Part shown: piece after piece, positions 36,574-46,469 of the stretch | Numbering within the stretch: position 1 is the stretch's first letter | Layout of the letters: each line of letters opens with the position of its first letter | Origin: JAGWRA01 sp035534615 | Lineage (GTDB): Bacteria; Acidobacteriota; Vicinamibacteria; Vicinamibacterales; CAVVIG01 | NCBI GenBank assembly: GCA_035534615.1 | Contig: DATLRO010000068.1 | Location: 7,326 to 71,325 of the forward strand | Direction of reading: 5' to 3' | Length of the DNA stretch: 64,000 nucleotides | The notes under the pieces: generated by a model | Told to the model about the DNA's origin: nothing | Databases searched by the model: none | Seen by the model: only the letters and a program-made list of their open reading frames with translations | Translations under genes and position numbers: made by a program

Positions 36574-37120
36574 TGGATGCCGACCGCATGAACCGGTCGC
36601 TCGCGCGGATCGCCCATGAAATCGTCGAACGCAACCGCGGCCTGGACGGGCTGGGCCTCGTCGGGATCCGGACGCGCGGCGTGCCGATCGCGCGGCGCCT
36701 GGCCGCCAGCCTCGCGAAGATCACGGGCGAGGAGGTGCCGACCGGGGCGCTCGACATCACGCTGTATCGCGACGATCTGATGCGCCACGCCGTCGGGCCG
36801 CAGCCGGTCGTCCGCCGCACCGAGATTCCATTCTCGATCGACAATCGGACGATCCTGCTGGTGGACGACGTGCTGTACACGGGGCGGACGATTCGCGCGG
36901 CGCTCGACGCGCTGATCGATTTCGGGCGCCCGCGGGCGATTCAGCTCGTCGTGCTCGTCGACCGCGGGCATCGCGAGCTGCCGATCAAGGCGGATTACGT
37001 CGGCAAGAACCTGCCGACGTCGCGCGACGAGAGCGTCCGCGTGCAGCTGCAGGAGATCGACGGGCGCGACGAGGTGACGGTCGCGCGGGCGGACGGGGCC
37101 GATCCGGCCGGGGGAGCATC

Positions 37121-37124
<4 letters not shown>
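36561..37124 (+). CDS. pyrR: Bifunctional pyr operon regulator / uracil phosphoribosyltransferase
   Basis: 187 aa. Binds the pyr leader RNA with UMP and also makes UMP from uracil and PRPP. The PRPP loop ILLVDDVLYTGRTIRAAL, IRTRGVPIARRLA and the C-terminal DRGHRELPIKADYVGKNLPTS are PyrR signatures. ATG 36561 has GGGAGG seven bases upstream. The stop overlaps the pyrB start (ATGA-type, 37121-37124). Confidence 0.96.
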
Positions 37125-38105
<981 letters not shown>

Positions 38106-38122
<17 letters not shown>

Positions 38123-39416
38123 GGGGGGGCGGGTCGTCGACCCGGCCGGCGGGCGCGACGGCGCGTTCGACGTGCTGATCGAGGACGGGCGCATCGCGCG
38201 GGTCGGCCGGGACCTGCCGGCGGGCGACGCGGTCGTCCTGCCGGTGCCGGCCGGCTGCATCGTCTGTCCCGGCCTGATCGACATGCACGTGCACCTGCGC
38301 GAGCCGGGTCAGGAGCACAAGGAGACCGTGGCGACCGGCGCGGCCGCCGCCGTGGCGGGCGGCTTCACCGCCGTCGCCTGCATGCCGAACACGACGCCGG
38401 TCAACGACAATGCCGGCGTGACCGCCTACATGCGGCAGAAGGCGGCGGAGGCCGGCCTCGCGCGCGTCTATCCGATCGGCGCCGTGTCGAAGGGATCGGC
38501 CGGCGAGGAGCTGGCCGACATCGGCGAGCTGCACGCGGCCGGCTGCGTCGCGATTTCCGACGACGGCCGGCCCGTCGCGACGGCGCTGCTGATGCGGCGC
38601 GCGCTGGAGTACGCGGAGATGTTCGGCATGCCCGTCATCGACCACTGCGAAGACCCGAGCCTGAAGGGCGAGGGGGTGGCGCACGAGGGGTACCACGCGT
38701 CGCTGCTCGGGCTGCGCGGCATTCCCAATGCGTCCGAGGAGATCATCGTCCACCGGGACATCGTCCTGGCCGGGCTGACCGGCGCCGCCTTCCACGTCGC
38801 GCACATGAGCGCGCGCGGCTCGCTCGACGCGGTCCGGTACGGGAAGGCGCGCGGCGTCCGGGTGACGTGCGAGGTGACGCCGCACCACTTCGTGCTGACC
38901 GACGAGGCGCTCGCCCGGCCGGTGCCGTACGACACCAACGTGAAGATGAATCCGCCGCTGTGCGAGGCCGAGGACCGGGACGCGATGCTGCAGGGGATCG
39001 CCGACGGCACCATCGACGCCATCGCGACGGACCACGCGCCCCACCACGCCGACGAGAAGAACGTCGAGTTCGACAGGGCGCCGTTCGGCATCGTCGGACT
39101 GGAGACCGCCGTGCCGCTGGTGTTCGACCGGCTCGTGCATCCCGGCCACATCACCCTGCGCCGCATGGTCGAGCTGCTGTCGACGAATCCGGCGCGGATC
39201 CTCCGCGTGCCGGGCGGCACGCTGGCCGAAGGCGCGCCGGCCGACATCACGATCCTCGCGCCCGACCTGACCGTGTCGGTGGCGGCGGCGCGGCTGCGCT
39301 CGAAATCCAGGAATACCCCGTTCGACGGCTGGCGCCTGCGCGGCGGCGTGGCGGCCACGATCGTCGGCGGCCGCACGGTGTGGGTGAACGACGGCATGGC
39401 GGCGCTGGGCGCCTGA
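38106..39416 (+). CDS. pyrC: Dihydroorotase
   Basis: 436 aa amidohydrolase (type I, long form). Metal ligands are in DMHVHLREPGQEHKE, with further His in VIDHCEDPSL and VAHMSARGS and the catalytic Asp in ATDHAPHHADEK. It closes carbamoyl-aspartate to dihydroorotate. The gene starts within the end of pyrB. Confidence 0.97.
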
Positions 39417-39429
39417 GAGGACGGCCTGG

Positions 39430-40053
39430 GTGGCGACACGACGCGACGAGATCCGCGAGAAGGCGCTGCACGACCTGCAGCGCTTCGAGGTGCTCATGCT
39501 CGACGGGCACTTCGATTACGGCAACGGCTTCCACGGCCGGGTGTACCTGAACCCGCACCAGCTGTTCCGCTCCCCGTCGACCATCTGGCGGTTCGCCCAG
39601 GATCTGCTCGATCTCCTGCCCGCCGAACTCATCGAGCGCACCGAGGTCGTCGCCGGGCCCGCCACCGGCGGCGCGCTCCTCGCGCACACCATTGCCGGCC
39701 TGATGGACAGCCGCCGCCGCCTCGGCCACCCGGCGTGCAGCTTCGCGCCGTTCTCCGTCGATCCGCTCGAAGGCCCGACGCTCCGCCGCTTCTACCGCGA
39801 CCTCATGTCCGGCCGGCAGGTGCTGCTCGCCGACGACGTCCGGAACACCGGCCAGACGTTCCAGCGCTGCGCCGCGGCAATCGCCGAAGCGGGCGGGACC
39901 CTGATCGCCACGGTCGAGATCTACGACCGGTGCGAGGCGATGGTGGATCTCGGCGTGCCGAATTTCTCCCTGGCGGAGTACGGGGCCACCGAGAACTATC
40001 CGGCCGACGACTGCCCGCTCTGCCGCGCCGGCGTGGACATCACGGCGTTCTGA
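39430..40053 (+). CDS. Orotate-phosphoribosyltransferase-like protein of the pyr operon
   Basis: 207 aa type I PRTase: AGPATGGALLAHTIAG, PRPP loop VLLADDVRNTGQTFQRC, and a C-terminal CPLCRAG pair of cysteines. It follows pyrC by 13 bp, a place often taken by pyrE. A second, more canonical OPRT (44949-45536) shares the same CPLC-x2-G ending. The loop normally carrying the OPRT Lys/Arg/Lys dimer residues is hard to align, so the substrate may be orotate or another base. Confidence 0.82.
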   Translation: MATRRDEIREKALHDLQRFEVLMLDGHFDYGNGFHGRVYLNPHQLFRSPSTIWRFAQDLLDLLPAELIERTEVVAGPATGGALLAHTIAGLMDSRRRLGHPACSFAPFSVDPLEGPTLRRFYRDLMSGRQVLLADDVRNTGQTFQRCAAAIAEAGGTLIATVEIYDRCEAMVDLGVPNFSLAEYGATENYPADDCPLCRAGVDITAF

Positions 40054-40076
40054 CGTTCCGAAGCAGGAAGCCAGAC

Positions 40077-40976
40077 GTGAGCCGCGAGAACGACCCGCTG
40101 AAGACCGCGCTCGACCGGGCATACGCCGCCTTCAATGCATCCGATGCCGCGCTCGATCCGATTCAGGTGGTGCGCCGGTACGCGGATCCGCGGGACCGCG
40201 AGATCGCCGGATTCTGCGCCGCCGGCCTGGCGTTCGGCCGCGTGGCGAGCGTGCTCCAGTCGGTCGACCGGCTGCTGGCGGTGATGGGGCGCTCGCCGGC
40301 GGCGTTCGTGGCCCGCTTCGACCCGGCGCGCGACCGTGACCGCCTGGCGGCGCTGGGCCACCGCTGGACCCGCAGCGTCGATCTGGTGGCGCTCCTGTGG
40401 GTGCTGCGATCGATGGTCGAGCGGTCCGGGTCGATCGAAGACTTCTTCCTGGAAGGACACGACCCCGGCGCCCCGGACATCGAGGCGGCGCTCGAGGCGT
40501 TCTCGGCCCGGGCCCTGGCGACCGATCTGCGGCCCGCCTACGGGCGCGTGCCGCCCCGGCCGGGCGTGGCGTTCTTCTTTCCGCGCCCGGCGGCCGGCAG
40601 CGGCTGCAAGCGGCTGAACCTGTTCCTGCGATGGATGGTGCGCCACGATGCAGTCGACCTCGGCGTCTGGCGCGGCGTCCGGCCGGCCCAGCTCGTCGTC
40701 CCGCTCGACACGCACGTCATCCGGCTGGGGCAGTGCCTCCGCCTGACGCGCTACCGCAGTCCCGGATGGCCGATGGCGCGCGAAATCACCGCCTCGTTGC
40801 GCGCGCTCGATCCGGCCGATCCCGTCCGCTACGATTTCTCGCTCTGCCACCTCGGCATGATGAACGCCTGCGGCTTCAGGCGCCCGCAGGCGGACGCGCA
40901 GTGCCCGCTGCGCGGCGCCTGCCGGCCACGCGGGCGTAGACCTGCGCGGTCTCCTCGACCATCCGCTCGACGCTGA
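40077..40976 (+). CDS. TIGR02757 (DUF2400) family protein
   Basis: 299 aa, function unknown. Visible family stretches are VRRYADPRDREIAGF, the GSGCKRLNLFLRWMVRHD block, QLVVPLDTHVIRLGQCLRLTRY and the terminal FSLCHLGMMNACG...CPLRGAC. The LDTHV and Cys-rich end recall HhH glycosylases, a distant similarity only. GTG start 40077, 23 bp behind the PRTase gene. The last 101 bp overlap the convergent glycosyltransferase. Confidence 0.85.
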   Translation: MSRENDPLKTALDRAYAAFNASDAALDPIQVVRRYADPRDREIAGFCAAGLAFGRVASVLQSVDRLLAVMGRSPAAFVARFDPARDRDRLAALGHRWTRSVDLVALLWVLRSMVERSGSIEDFFLEGHDPGAPDIEAALEAFSARALATDLRPAYGRVPPRPGVAFFFPRPAAGSGCKRLNLFLRWMVRHDAVDLGVWRGVRPAQLVVPLDTHVIRLGQCLRLTRYRSPGWPMAREITASLRALDPADPVRYDFSLCHLGMMNACGFRRPQADAQCPLRGACRPRGRRPARSPRPSARR

Positions 40977-42006
40977 ACTGTTCGCGCACGCGCGCCAGGC
41001 CGGCGTCGCCCAGCCGCGTGCGCAGCGCCGCGTCGGTCAGCAGCCGCACGATGGCGGCCGCCAGCGCGCGGTGGTCGTGCGGCGGCACCAGCAGGCCGGT
41101 GTCGCCGTCCGCGACCACTTCCGGAATCCCGCCGGCGGTCGTGGCGACGATGGCGCGCCCGCAGGCCATGGCGTCCAGCAGCGACGTGCCCAGCCCCTCG
41201 GTGACCGAGCTCATCACGAACAGGTCGAACGCCTTGATCAGGTTCGGCACGTCCTGCCGGAAGCCGGCGAAGAAGACGTGCTTCTCGACGTGCAGCTCGT
41301 GGACGCGCCGCTCGAGCGCCCCGCGCAGCTCGCCGTCGCCGACGATGACGAAGCGGGCGTCTGGCACCGACCGGAGGACGATCGGGACCGCCTCGATCAG
41401 GTGACGCTGGCCCTTGTGCGGCACGAGGGCCGCCACGTTGCCGACGATCGGCGCGTCGGCCGGCAGCCAGAACTCCTGGTGGATGTTCGCGCGCGGCGCG
41501 CCGGCCACCCGGTCGACGTCGATGCCCTCGTGCACCGTCACCACGTCGCCCGGCGCCACGCCGTCGCCGATGAGCATCCGGCGAATCGCCTCGGAGGCCG
41601 CGATGAAGCAGTCGACCTGGCGGTACTTCCAGCGGGAGAACGAATGGCCCTTGAGGTGAAAGTCGACGCGACGGGCCGCGATCAGCGGGACCTCCCCCCC
41701 GGGACCGGCGAGCGAGCGCGCCAGCGCCGCCATCGCGACGCCGTGAGGATCGTGGGCGTGGATGACGTCGGGACGGAGCCGCCGCAGCACCCGCGCGAGG
41801 CGCCAGGCGGCCGCCAGGTCCATTTCGGTCCGGGGCGCCACCGGAATGAGCTCGAGCCCCTCGGCCGCCCGGCGGCGCAGCTCGCCGCTCGGGTGGGCGA
41901 CCAGCGCCGCGCGGTCGCCGCGCGCGCGCAGACCGTTCACGGTGAGCAGCACCTGGTTCTGCCCGCCGCGCCACGTCCGCGCCGTGTCAATGTGAAGGGA
42001 GAACAC
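40876..42006 (-). CDS. Glycosyltransferase family 4 (GT-B fold)
   Basis: 376 aa. N-terminal HIDTARTWRGGQNQVLLTVNGL and DVIHAHDPHGVAMA; C-terminal nucleotide-sugar motif SSVTEGLGTSLLDAMACGRAIVATTAGGIPEVV with the EGLG..LLEA-type pattern. It probably acts in LPS or exopolysaccharide assembly with the upstream GT2, 95 bp away on the same strand. GTG start 42006. The acceptor is unknown. Confidence 0.92.
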   Translation of the reverse strand: MFSLHIDTARTWRGGQNQVLLTVNGLRARGDRAALVAHPSGELRRRAAEGLELIPVAPRTEMDLAAAWRLARVLRRLRPDVIHAHDPHGVAMAALARSLAGPGGEVPLIAARRVDFHLKGHSFSRWKYRQVDCFIAASEAIRRMLIGDGVAPGDVVTVHEGIDVDRVAGAPRANIHQEFWLPADAPIVGNVAALVPHKGQRHLIEAVPIVLRSVPDARFVIVGDGELRGALERRVHELHVEKHVFFAGFRQDVPNLIKAFDLFVMSSVTEGLGTSLLDAMACGRAIVATTAGGIPEVVADGDTGLLVPPHDHRALAAAIVRLLTDAALRTRLGDAGLARVREQFSVERMVEETAQVYARVAGRRRAAGTARPPAGA

Positions 42007-42033
42007 AGGCTGTTTTCACAGGTCAGGATGAGG

Positions 42034-42127
42034 AAGAAGGAATGAGGAATGAGGAATGAGGGATGAGGCACGGGCAATTCCACTCATTCCACTCGGTCCA
42101 CTCATCCCTCATTCCTCATTCCTTCTT
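42034..42127. repeat. Heptamer (GGAATGA) array forming a long hairpin
   Basis: Left arm 42034-42067 holds tandem GGAATGA-type units. The right arm 42101-42127 is its reverse complement except that one 7-bp unit is missing. The arms pair over about 27 bp around a 33-nt loop. The right arm encodes the last residues (KQEGMRNEG) of the GT2 protein. Confidence 0.8.
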
Positions 42128-42872
42128 GTTTCCCTTCCATCTCCCACAGCTTCGCGAATTTCAGCAGCACGTAGTGCGCGTTCATCGCCGACACGATCAG
42201 GCCGGGCAGGCCGTCCCGGAACCCGCCCTTGATCAGATAGTTTCGCAGGAACGCCAGCGGCGGATGCACGGCGAGATCGATGAAGCCGGCGCGCCGGCCG
42301 TCTTCGTGCATCTGCTGCGCGGCCAGCGTCGTGTACCGATCCATCGTCTCCAGGTGATCGGCGATGCCGCGGTACGCGAAGTGCTGCAGCTCCTGCCGCA
42401 GGCGTCCGATCGTGCCGTTCACCCGCACGCCCTCGTGGACGTACCGGCCCGTCCATTCGGCAACACGCCGGTCGTACAGGCGGAGCTGATAGTCGGGGTA
42501 CCAGTCGGTGGACCGGATCCAGCGCCCCAGGTGCCACGTGACCCGCGGAATCCGGTACGCCTGGTGGGGGGGCGCCCCGTCGAGCAGCGCGCGGATCTCG
42601 CCGGCGAGCCTAGGCGTGACCCGCTCGTCGGCGTCGAGCGACAGGATCCAGTCGTGGCTGGCGAGCGAGGCGGCGAAGTTCTTCTGGGCGACGTACCCGG
42701 GCCAGGGACGGACGACGACGCGGCCGGTCGCGCGGCTCGCGCGGGCGACCGTGTCGTCGTCGCTCTCCGCGTCGACCACGACGATCTCGTCCGCCCAGGC
42801 GACCGACGCGAGGGCCGCCTCGATGTCGGCCGACTCGTTCTTCGTGATGATCGTGACCGACAGCTTCGGCAC
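42102..42872 (-). CDS. Glycosyltransferase family 2, LPS-core (KdtX/WaaE-like)
   Basis: 256 aa. KLSVTIITKNESADIEAALASV, VVVDAESDDDTV, GYVAQKNFAASLASHDWILSLDADERVT and RLYDRRVAEWTGRYVHEGV are typical of the LgtF/WaaE-like family that adds a glucose to inner-core LPS. Start GTG 42872 has TACACT six bases before it (leaderless candidate). The C-terminal nine residues derive from an intergenic heptamer repeat. Confidence 0.9.
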   Translation of the reverse strand: MPKLSVTIITKNESADIEAALASVAWADEIVVVDAESDDDTVARASRATGRVVVRPWPGYVAQKNFAASLASHDWILSLDADERVTPRLAGEIRALLDGAPPHQAYRIPRVTWHLGRWIRSTDWYPDYQLRLYDRRVAEWTGRYVHEGVRVNGTIGRLRQELQHFAYRGIADHLETMDRYTTLAAQQMHEDGRRAGFIDLAVHPPLAFLRNYLIKGGFRDGLPGLIVSAMNAHYVLLKFAKLWEMEGKQEGMRNEG

Positions 42873-42878
42873 GGCGGG

Positions 42879-42884
42879 AGTGTA
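42879..42884 (-). promoter_or_regulatory. Candidate -10 box (TACACT) of leaderless GT2 transcript
   Basis: TACACT, six bases, then GTG of the GT2 gene on the minus strand. No clear -35. Confidence 0.45.
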
Positions 42885-42982
42885 GCACCAGGCGTGCGCG
42901 TTCGGGGACCCGGGGGGGCGTCGAGGACCGGTGGGGGAGCGGGACCGGCAGCCGGGACAGCCGGCGCCGGTCCCACGGAGTG

Positions 42983-44677
42983 CTACTGCACGCCGCCCGA
43001 CGTGGTGCCGGTAGTGGTGCCCGTGGTCGAGCCGAACGACGTGCCGGACGTCCCGGTCAGCGGGCCGGCGATCACGATGGAGCCGCCGTTCCCGGCCAGC
43101 GCCGCCTGCTGCACGCTCTCGAAGTCGACGACCGACTTGTTGTAGTCGAGGATGGCCTGGATCTCGTCGTTCCGGGCCGACGCCAGGTCGCGCTGCGCCT
43201 GGAAGACCTGGAAATTGGTCGACATGCCGGCCGTGAACTTCTTCTGCTCCGCGTCGAGCTTCTCCTTGGACAGGACTTCGGCCGCCCGCGCCGAGGCGAC
43301 GCGCTGAATGTTCGTGTTGACCTGACGGGCCGCGTCCCGCACCTGCGCCGCCACCTGCAGCTCGAGATTCTTGAGCTCGACCTTTGCCTGTTCGTCCTGC
43401 AGTCTGGCCTGGGCCAGGCTCGCCTGCGCGGCGCTGCGGCCCAGCGGGTAGTCGAGCTGCACGCCGACCGTCCAGGTCGGGAAGTTGCTGTGCAGCAGCT
43501 CGCTCAGCACGGATCCGAAGCTCTGATTGACCTGGCCGATGATCGGGCCCGGCAGCCCGGGGCCGCGGATGAACTCCGTGCCGCCAAGGCCGACCATGCC
43601 GTAGTTGACCTGGGCGTTCACGGCCGGCAGGAGCTGGTTTCTGAAGTAGCGGATGTTGATGCCGTTCGCCTCGAGGCTCTTCTGCGCCTGCTCGATGTCC
43701 GTCCGCTTCGCCAGGGCGTTCCGCACCGCCGCATCGACGTCGACCGGCTGCGTCCGGAAGGTGGGCGAGTCGGTCGGAATCAGGTCGATGTGCCAGAAAT
43801 CGGGGGTCGTCGGGTCGAGAATCTGCGTCCGCAGCTGATCCTCCGCCTGCTTGATGGCCGCCTGCGCGACGATGACCGCCTCCTCGCGGCTCGCCATCTC
43901 GGCCTGGGCCTCGACGATGTCGATCGGGGCCATCGTGCCGATCTGGACCCGCTTCTCGTTGTCCTGGAGCGACTGCTTCGCCAGATCCAGCGACTCCCGC
44001 TGCACTTTCAGCGAGCTGATCGCGTACGACAGGTTCCAGTACGCGTCCTTGACGTTGCGGACCGTCTGCACCACCGTCTGCCGGAGCTGCGCGTCGGAAA
44101 TCTCCCGGTTCTTGCGGCTGACCAGCAGCTCGTCGCGGGTCGCGTCGATCCCGAAGTTCCGCAGCAGCGGCTGCGTGTAGGTCATCGACAGCGTCGACTG
44201 GAGCACCGGGTTGACGCTCTGAAAGATGCTGTCGGTCGTCGACCGCTGGCTGTCCCAGGCGATGTTGTAGTTGCCGCCCCACGGCAGCAGCTGGCTGACG
44301 CCCACGTTGGTCCCGAACTGGCTGCTGCTGACCGAGTTCTGGCCGCCGGCCAGGACGCTGCTCACCGGTTGCAGGTTGCTGTTGTTCGAGAAGGTCGACT
44401 GCAGCTGCGGCGTCCAGTTGGTCCGGGCCAGGGCGACGTTCAGATCCTGGATCTGCGGGTTCAGGCGCTGCACCTGGATGTCGAGATTGTGCTCGAGGGC
44501 GAGCTGCACGGCATCGTTGATCGACAGTCGGCGCACCGGGCCGCTCGCCTGCTCGGACGCTGCCGCCGCGGGCGGCTGAGCCCCCATGGAGGTCTGGGCG
44601 GACGCCGACACCGCCACGCTGCACACAACGACGGCGGCGGACAACAGGCGCGCGCCACGCAAGAGGTCCTGACGCAT
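42983..44677 (-). CDS. TolC-family outer membrane efflux protein
   Basis: 564 aa. Signal peptide (residues 1-28, ending VSASAQ). Two TolC repeats show long coiled-coil stretches, with QPLLRNFGIDATRDEL and DYPLGRSAAQASLAQARLQDEQAKVELKNLELQ-type heptads. The C-terminal tail is Ser/Thr/Gly-rich. It forms the outer-membrane duct of type I or RND systems; no pump or adaptor is adjacent. GGGAG precedes ATG 44677. Confidence 0.9.
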   Translation of the reverse strand: MRQDLLRGARLLSAAVVVCSVAVSASAQTSMGAQPPAAAASEQASGPVRRLSINDAVQLALEHNLDIQVQRLNPQIQDLNVALARTNWTPQLQSTFSNNSNLQPVSSVLAGGQNSVSSSQFGTNVGVSQLLPWGGNYNIAWDSQRSTTDSIFQSVNPVLQSTLSMTYTQPLLRNFGIDATRDELLVSRKNREISDAQLRQTVVQTVRNVKDAYWNLSYAISSLKVQRESLDLAKQSLQDNEKRVQIGTMAPIDIVEAQAEMASREEAVIVAQAAIKQAEDQLRTQILDPTTPDFWHIDLIPTDSPTFRTQPVDVDAAVRNALAKRTDIEQAQKSLEANGINIRYFRNQLLPAVNAQVNYGMVGLGGTEFIRGPGLPGPIIGQVNQSFGSVLSELLHSNFPTWTVGVQLDYPLGRSAAQASLAQARLQDEQAKVELKNLELQVAAQVRDAARQVNTNIQRVASARAAEVLSKEKLDAEQKKFTAGMSTNFQVFQAQRDLASARNDEIQAILDYNKSVVDFESVQQAALAGNGGSIVIAGPLTGTSGTSFGSTTGTTTGTTSGGVQ

Positions 44678-44948
44678 TGGTTACGTACTCCCGTTACAAA
44701 GGGTCCGGGTCATGCGGGGGTGGACCGGCAGGGTCCCGGGGGCCTGCGGCCGCTCTCCGAAGAATAGACGAGAGGAAGGGGAAGCCGGTTCGAATGCGTG
44801 TCGGAATTGTATACTAACCCTCCGCGCCGGTCGCCCCGGGGCGGCCAGGCGCCGGCACGGGGCCGGGGCCCCCGTTCCGGCAGGAGACGGGTGAAGGCGG
44901 CCGGTGGCCGTCGCCGGGCGCCGGCGTCGTTGACTCAGCAGGTTGGCC
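44678..44948. promoter_or_regulatory. Divergent region tolC-like / pyrE with candidate -10 (TATACT, 44810-44815)
   Basis: 270 bp without a gene. TATACT at 44810-44815 (plus strand) could serve pyrE, with a poor -35. The reverse strand of the same site (AGTATACAAT) could serve the tolC-like gene. The rest is GC-rich with nothing recognised. Confidence 0.35.
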
Positions 44949-45536
44949 ATGGAAATCACGCGCGACGCGCTGCTCGACATGTTCCGCCGCTCCGGCGGCC
45001 TGCTCGAAGGCCACTTCCGGCTCTCGTCCGGGCTCCACAGCCCGGGCTATCTGCAGTCGGCCCTCGTGCTCCAGCATCCCGACAAGGCGGAGGCGCTCGG
45101 TGCGGCGCTCGCCGCGAAGCTCCGGCACCTCCGCCCGACGGTCGTGCTCTCGCCCGCGCTCGGCGGCATCGTCATCGGCCAGGAGGTCGGACGGGCGCTG
45201 GGCGTCCGGGCCATCTTCGCCGAGCGGCAGGAGGGGGGGCTCACCCTCCGCCGCGGTTTCGTCATCAGCGAGAACGATCGCGTCCTCGTCATCGAAGACG
45301 TGCTCACCACCGGCGGCTCCACGCGGGAGACGATGCAGGTCGCGCGGGCGGCCGGCGGCACGATCGTCGGTGCAGGCGCCCTCGTGGATCGCAGCGGCGG
45401 CAAGGCGTCGCTGGACGTGCCGTTCGCCGCGCTGCTGGACATGTCGCTGCCAACCTACGAGCCGGACCGCTGCCCGCTGTGCGCGAGCGGCCTGGCCATC
45501 ATCAAGCCCGGATCGCGGCCGACGCCGGCCACCTGA
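44949..45536 (+). CDS. pyrE: Orotate phosphoribosyltransferase
   Basis: 195 aa. MFRRSGGLLEGHFRLSSGLHS and FAERQEGGLTLRRGF (dimer-loop Arg region), PRPP loop VLVIEDVLTTGGSTRETM, and a C-terminal CPLCASG. This is the common OPRT form. It lies apart from the main pyr operons and heads a group with truA and uppS. The paralogue at 39430 makes the division of labour uncertain. Confidence 0.93.
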   Translation: MEITRDALLDMFRRSGGLLEGHFRLSSGLHSPGYLQSALVLQHPDKAEALGAALAAKLRHLRPTVVLSPALGGIVIGQEVGRALGVRAIFAERQEGGLTLRRGFVISENDRVLVIEDVLTTGGSTRETMQVARAAGGTIVGAGALVDRSGGKASLDVPFAALLDMSLPTYEPDRCPLCASGLAIIKPGSRPTPAT

Positions 45537-45569
45537 GCGCCCGCGCGCCCGAGCGCCCGAGCGCCTGCC
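45537..45569 (+). repeat. Short 8-bp-period repeat between pyrE and truA
   Basis: GCGCCCGC/GCGCCCGA/GCGCCCGA units run from the pyrE stop to the truA start. It resembles in kind the heptamer arrays elsewhere in the window. Confidence 0.45.
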
Positions 45570-46385
45570 ATGAATCGAACTCCCGTGCCCGCTTCCCGCA
45601 CGCTCAAGCTGACGCTCGCGTACGACGGCACGGCCTACGTCGGCTGGCAGCGGCAGCTCAACGGCCTGTCCGTGCAGGCGCGACTCGAGGAGGCGCTCGC
45701 CCGGCTCGAAGGCCAGCCGGTTGCCGCGGCCGCCGCCGGCCGGACCGACGCCGGCGTCCACGCCGTGGGGCAGGTCGTCGGCGTGACGCTGGTCCGCCCG
45801 ATGGAGGAGGAGGCGCTGGCGCGCGCGCTGAACGGGCTGCTGCCGGCCGACATCCGCGTGCTGGCGATCGAGCCGGTGCCGCCGGCCTTTCACGCCCGCT
45901 ATTCCGCACGGGCGAAGACCTACCAGTACCGCATCATGAACGGCGGCGTGATCGGGCCGTTCGAGCGGCCGTACGTCTGGGCTGTCGCGCCACCGCTCGA
46001 CGTCGCGGCCATGGCGGCCGCCGCGCGCCGTCTCGAAGGCCGTCACGACTTCGCGTCGTTCCAGGCGGCCGGCAGCGGCGTCCAGGACACGGTCCGCACG
46101 ATCGCCTGGTCGCGCGTCCTCGGTGCGGAGGATCGGCTGGCCCCGGCTGCGGCCGCTCCGTGCGGATGGCTGCACGCCGGAACCGGCCGGCTGCTCGTCT
46201 ATGAGATCACCGGCGACGGGTTTCTGCGTCACATGGTGCGCGCGATCGTCGGGACCCTGGTGGAGGTGGGGACCGGACGCCGGACGCCGGCCTCAGTGGA
46301 CGAGCTGCTGACGGTGCGCGATCGCGCACGCGCCGGGCCGACGGCCCCTCCCCAGGGCCTGTGCCTGGTCCGGGTGGACTACTGA
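45570..46385 (+). CDS. truA: tRNA pseudouridine(38-40) synthase
   Basis: 271 aa. KLTLAYDGTAYVGWQRQLNG, the catalytic Asp60 in AAGRTDAGVHAVGQV, YQYRIMNG, and the C-terminal GDGFLRHMVRAIVGTLVEVG are TruA landmarks. It modifies the anticodon stem-loop of many tRNAs. Sits 33 bp after pyrE across a short repeat. Confidence 0.96.
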   Translation: MNRTPVPASRTLKLTLAYDGTAYVGWQRQLNGLSVQARLEEALARLEGQPVAAAAAGRTDAGVHAVGQVVGVTLVRPMEEEALARALNGLLPADIRVLAIEPVPPAFHARYSARAKTYQYRIMNGGVIGPFERPYVWAVAPPLDVAAMAAAARRLEGRHDFASFQAAGSGVQDTVRTIAWSRVLGAEDRLAPAAAAPCGWLHAGTGRLLVYEITGDGFLRHMVRAIVGTLVEVGTGRRTPASVDELLTVRDRARAGPTAPPQGLCLVRVDY

Positions 46386-46410
46386 CCGGCGGCGGCGCGG
46401 GGCGGCGCGC

Positions 46411-46438
46411 TTGCGGGTCTGGTCTAAAAGACTGTAAC
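46411..46438 (+). promoter_or_regulatory. Candidate promoter of uppS
   Basis: TTGCGG (46411-46416), 16-bp spacer, TGTAAC (46433-46438); only moderate matches. Confidence 0.3.
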
Positions 46439-46469
46439 ATTGAGGGTTACTTCACTCAGGAACTCCGGC

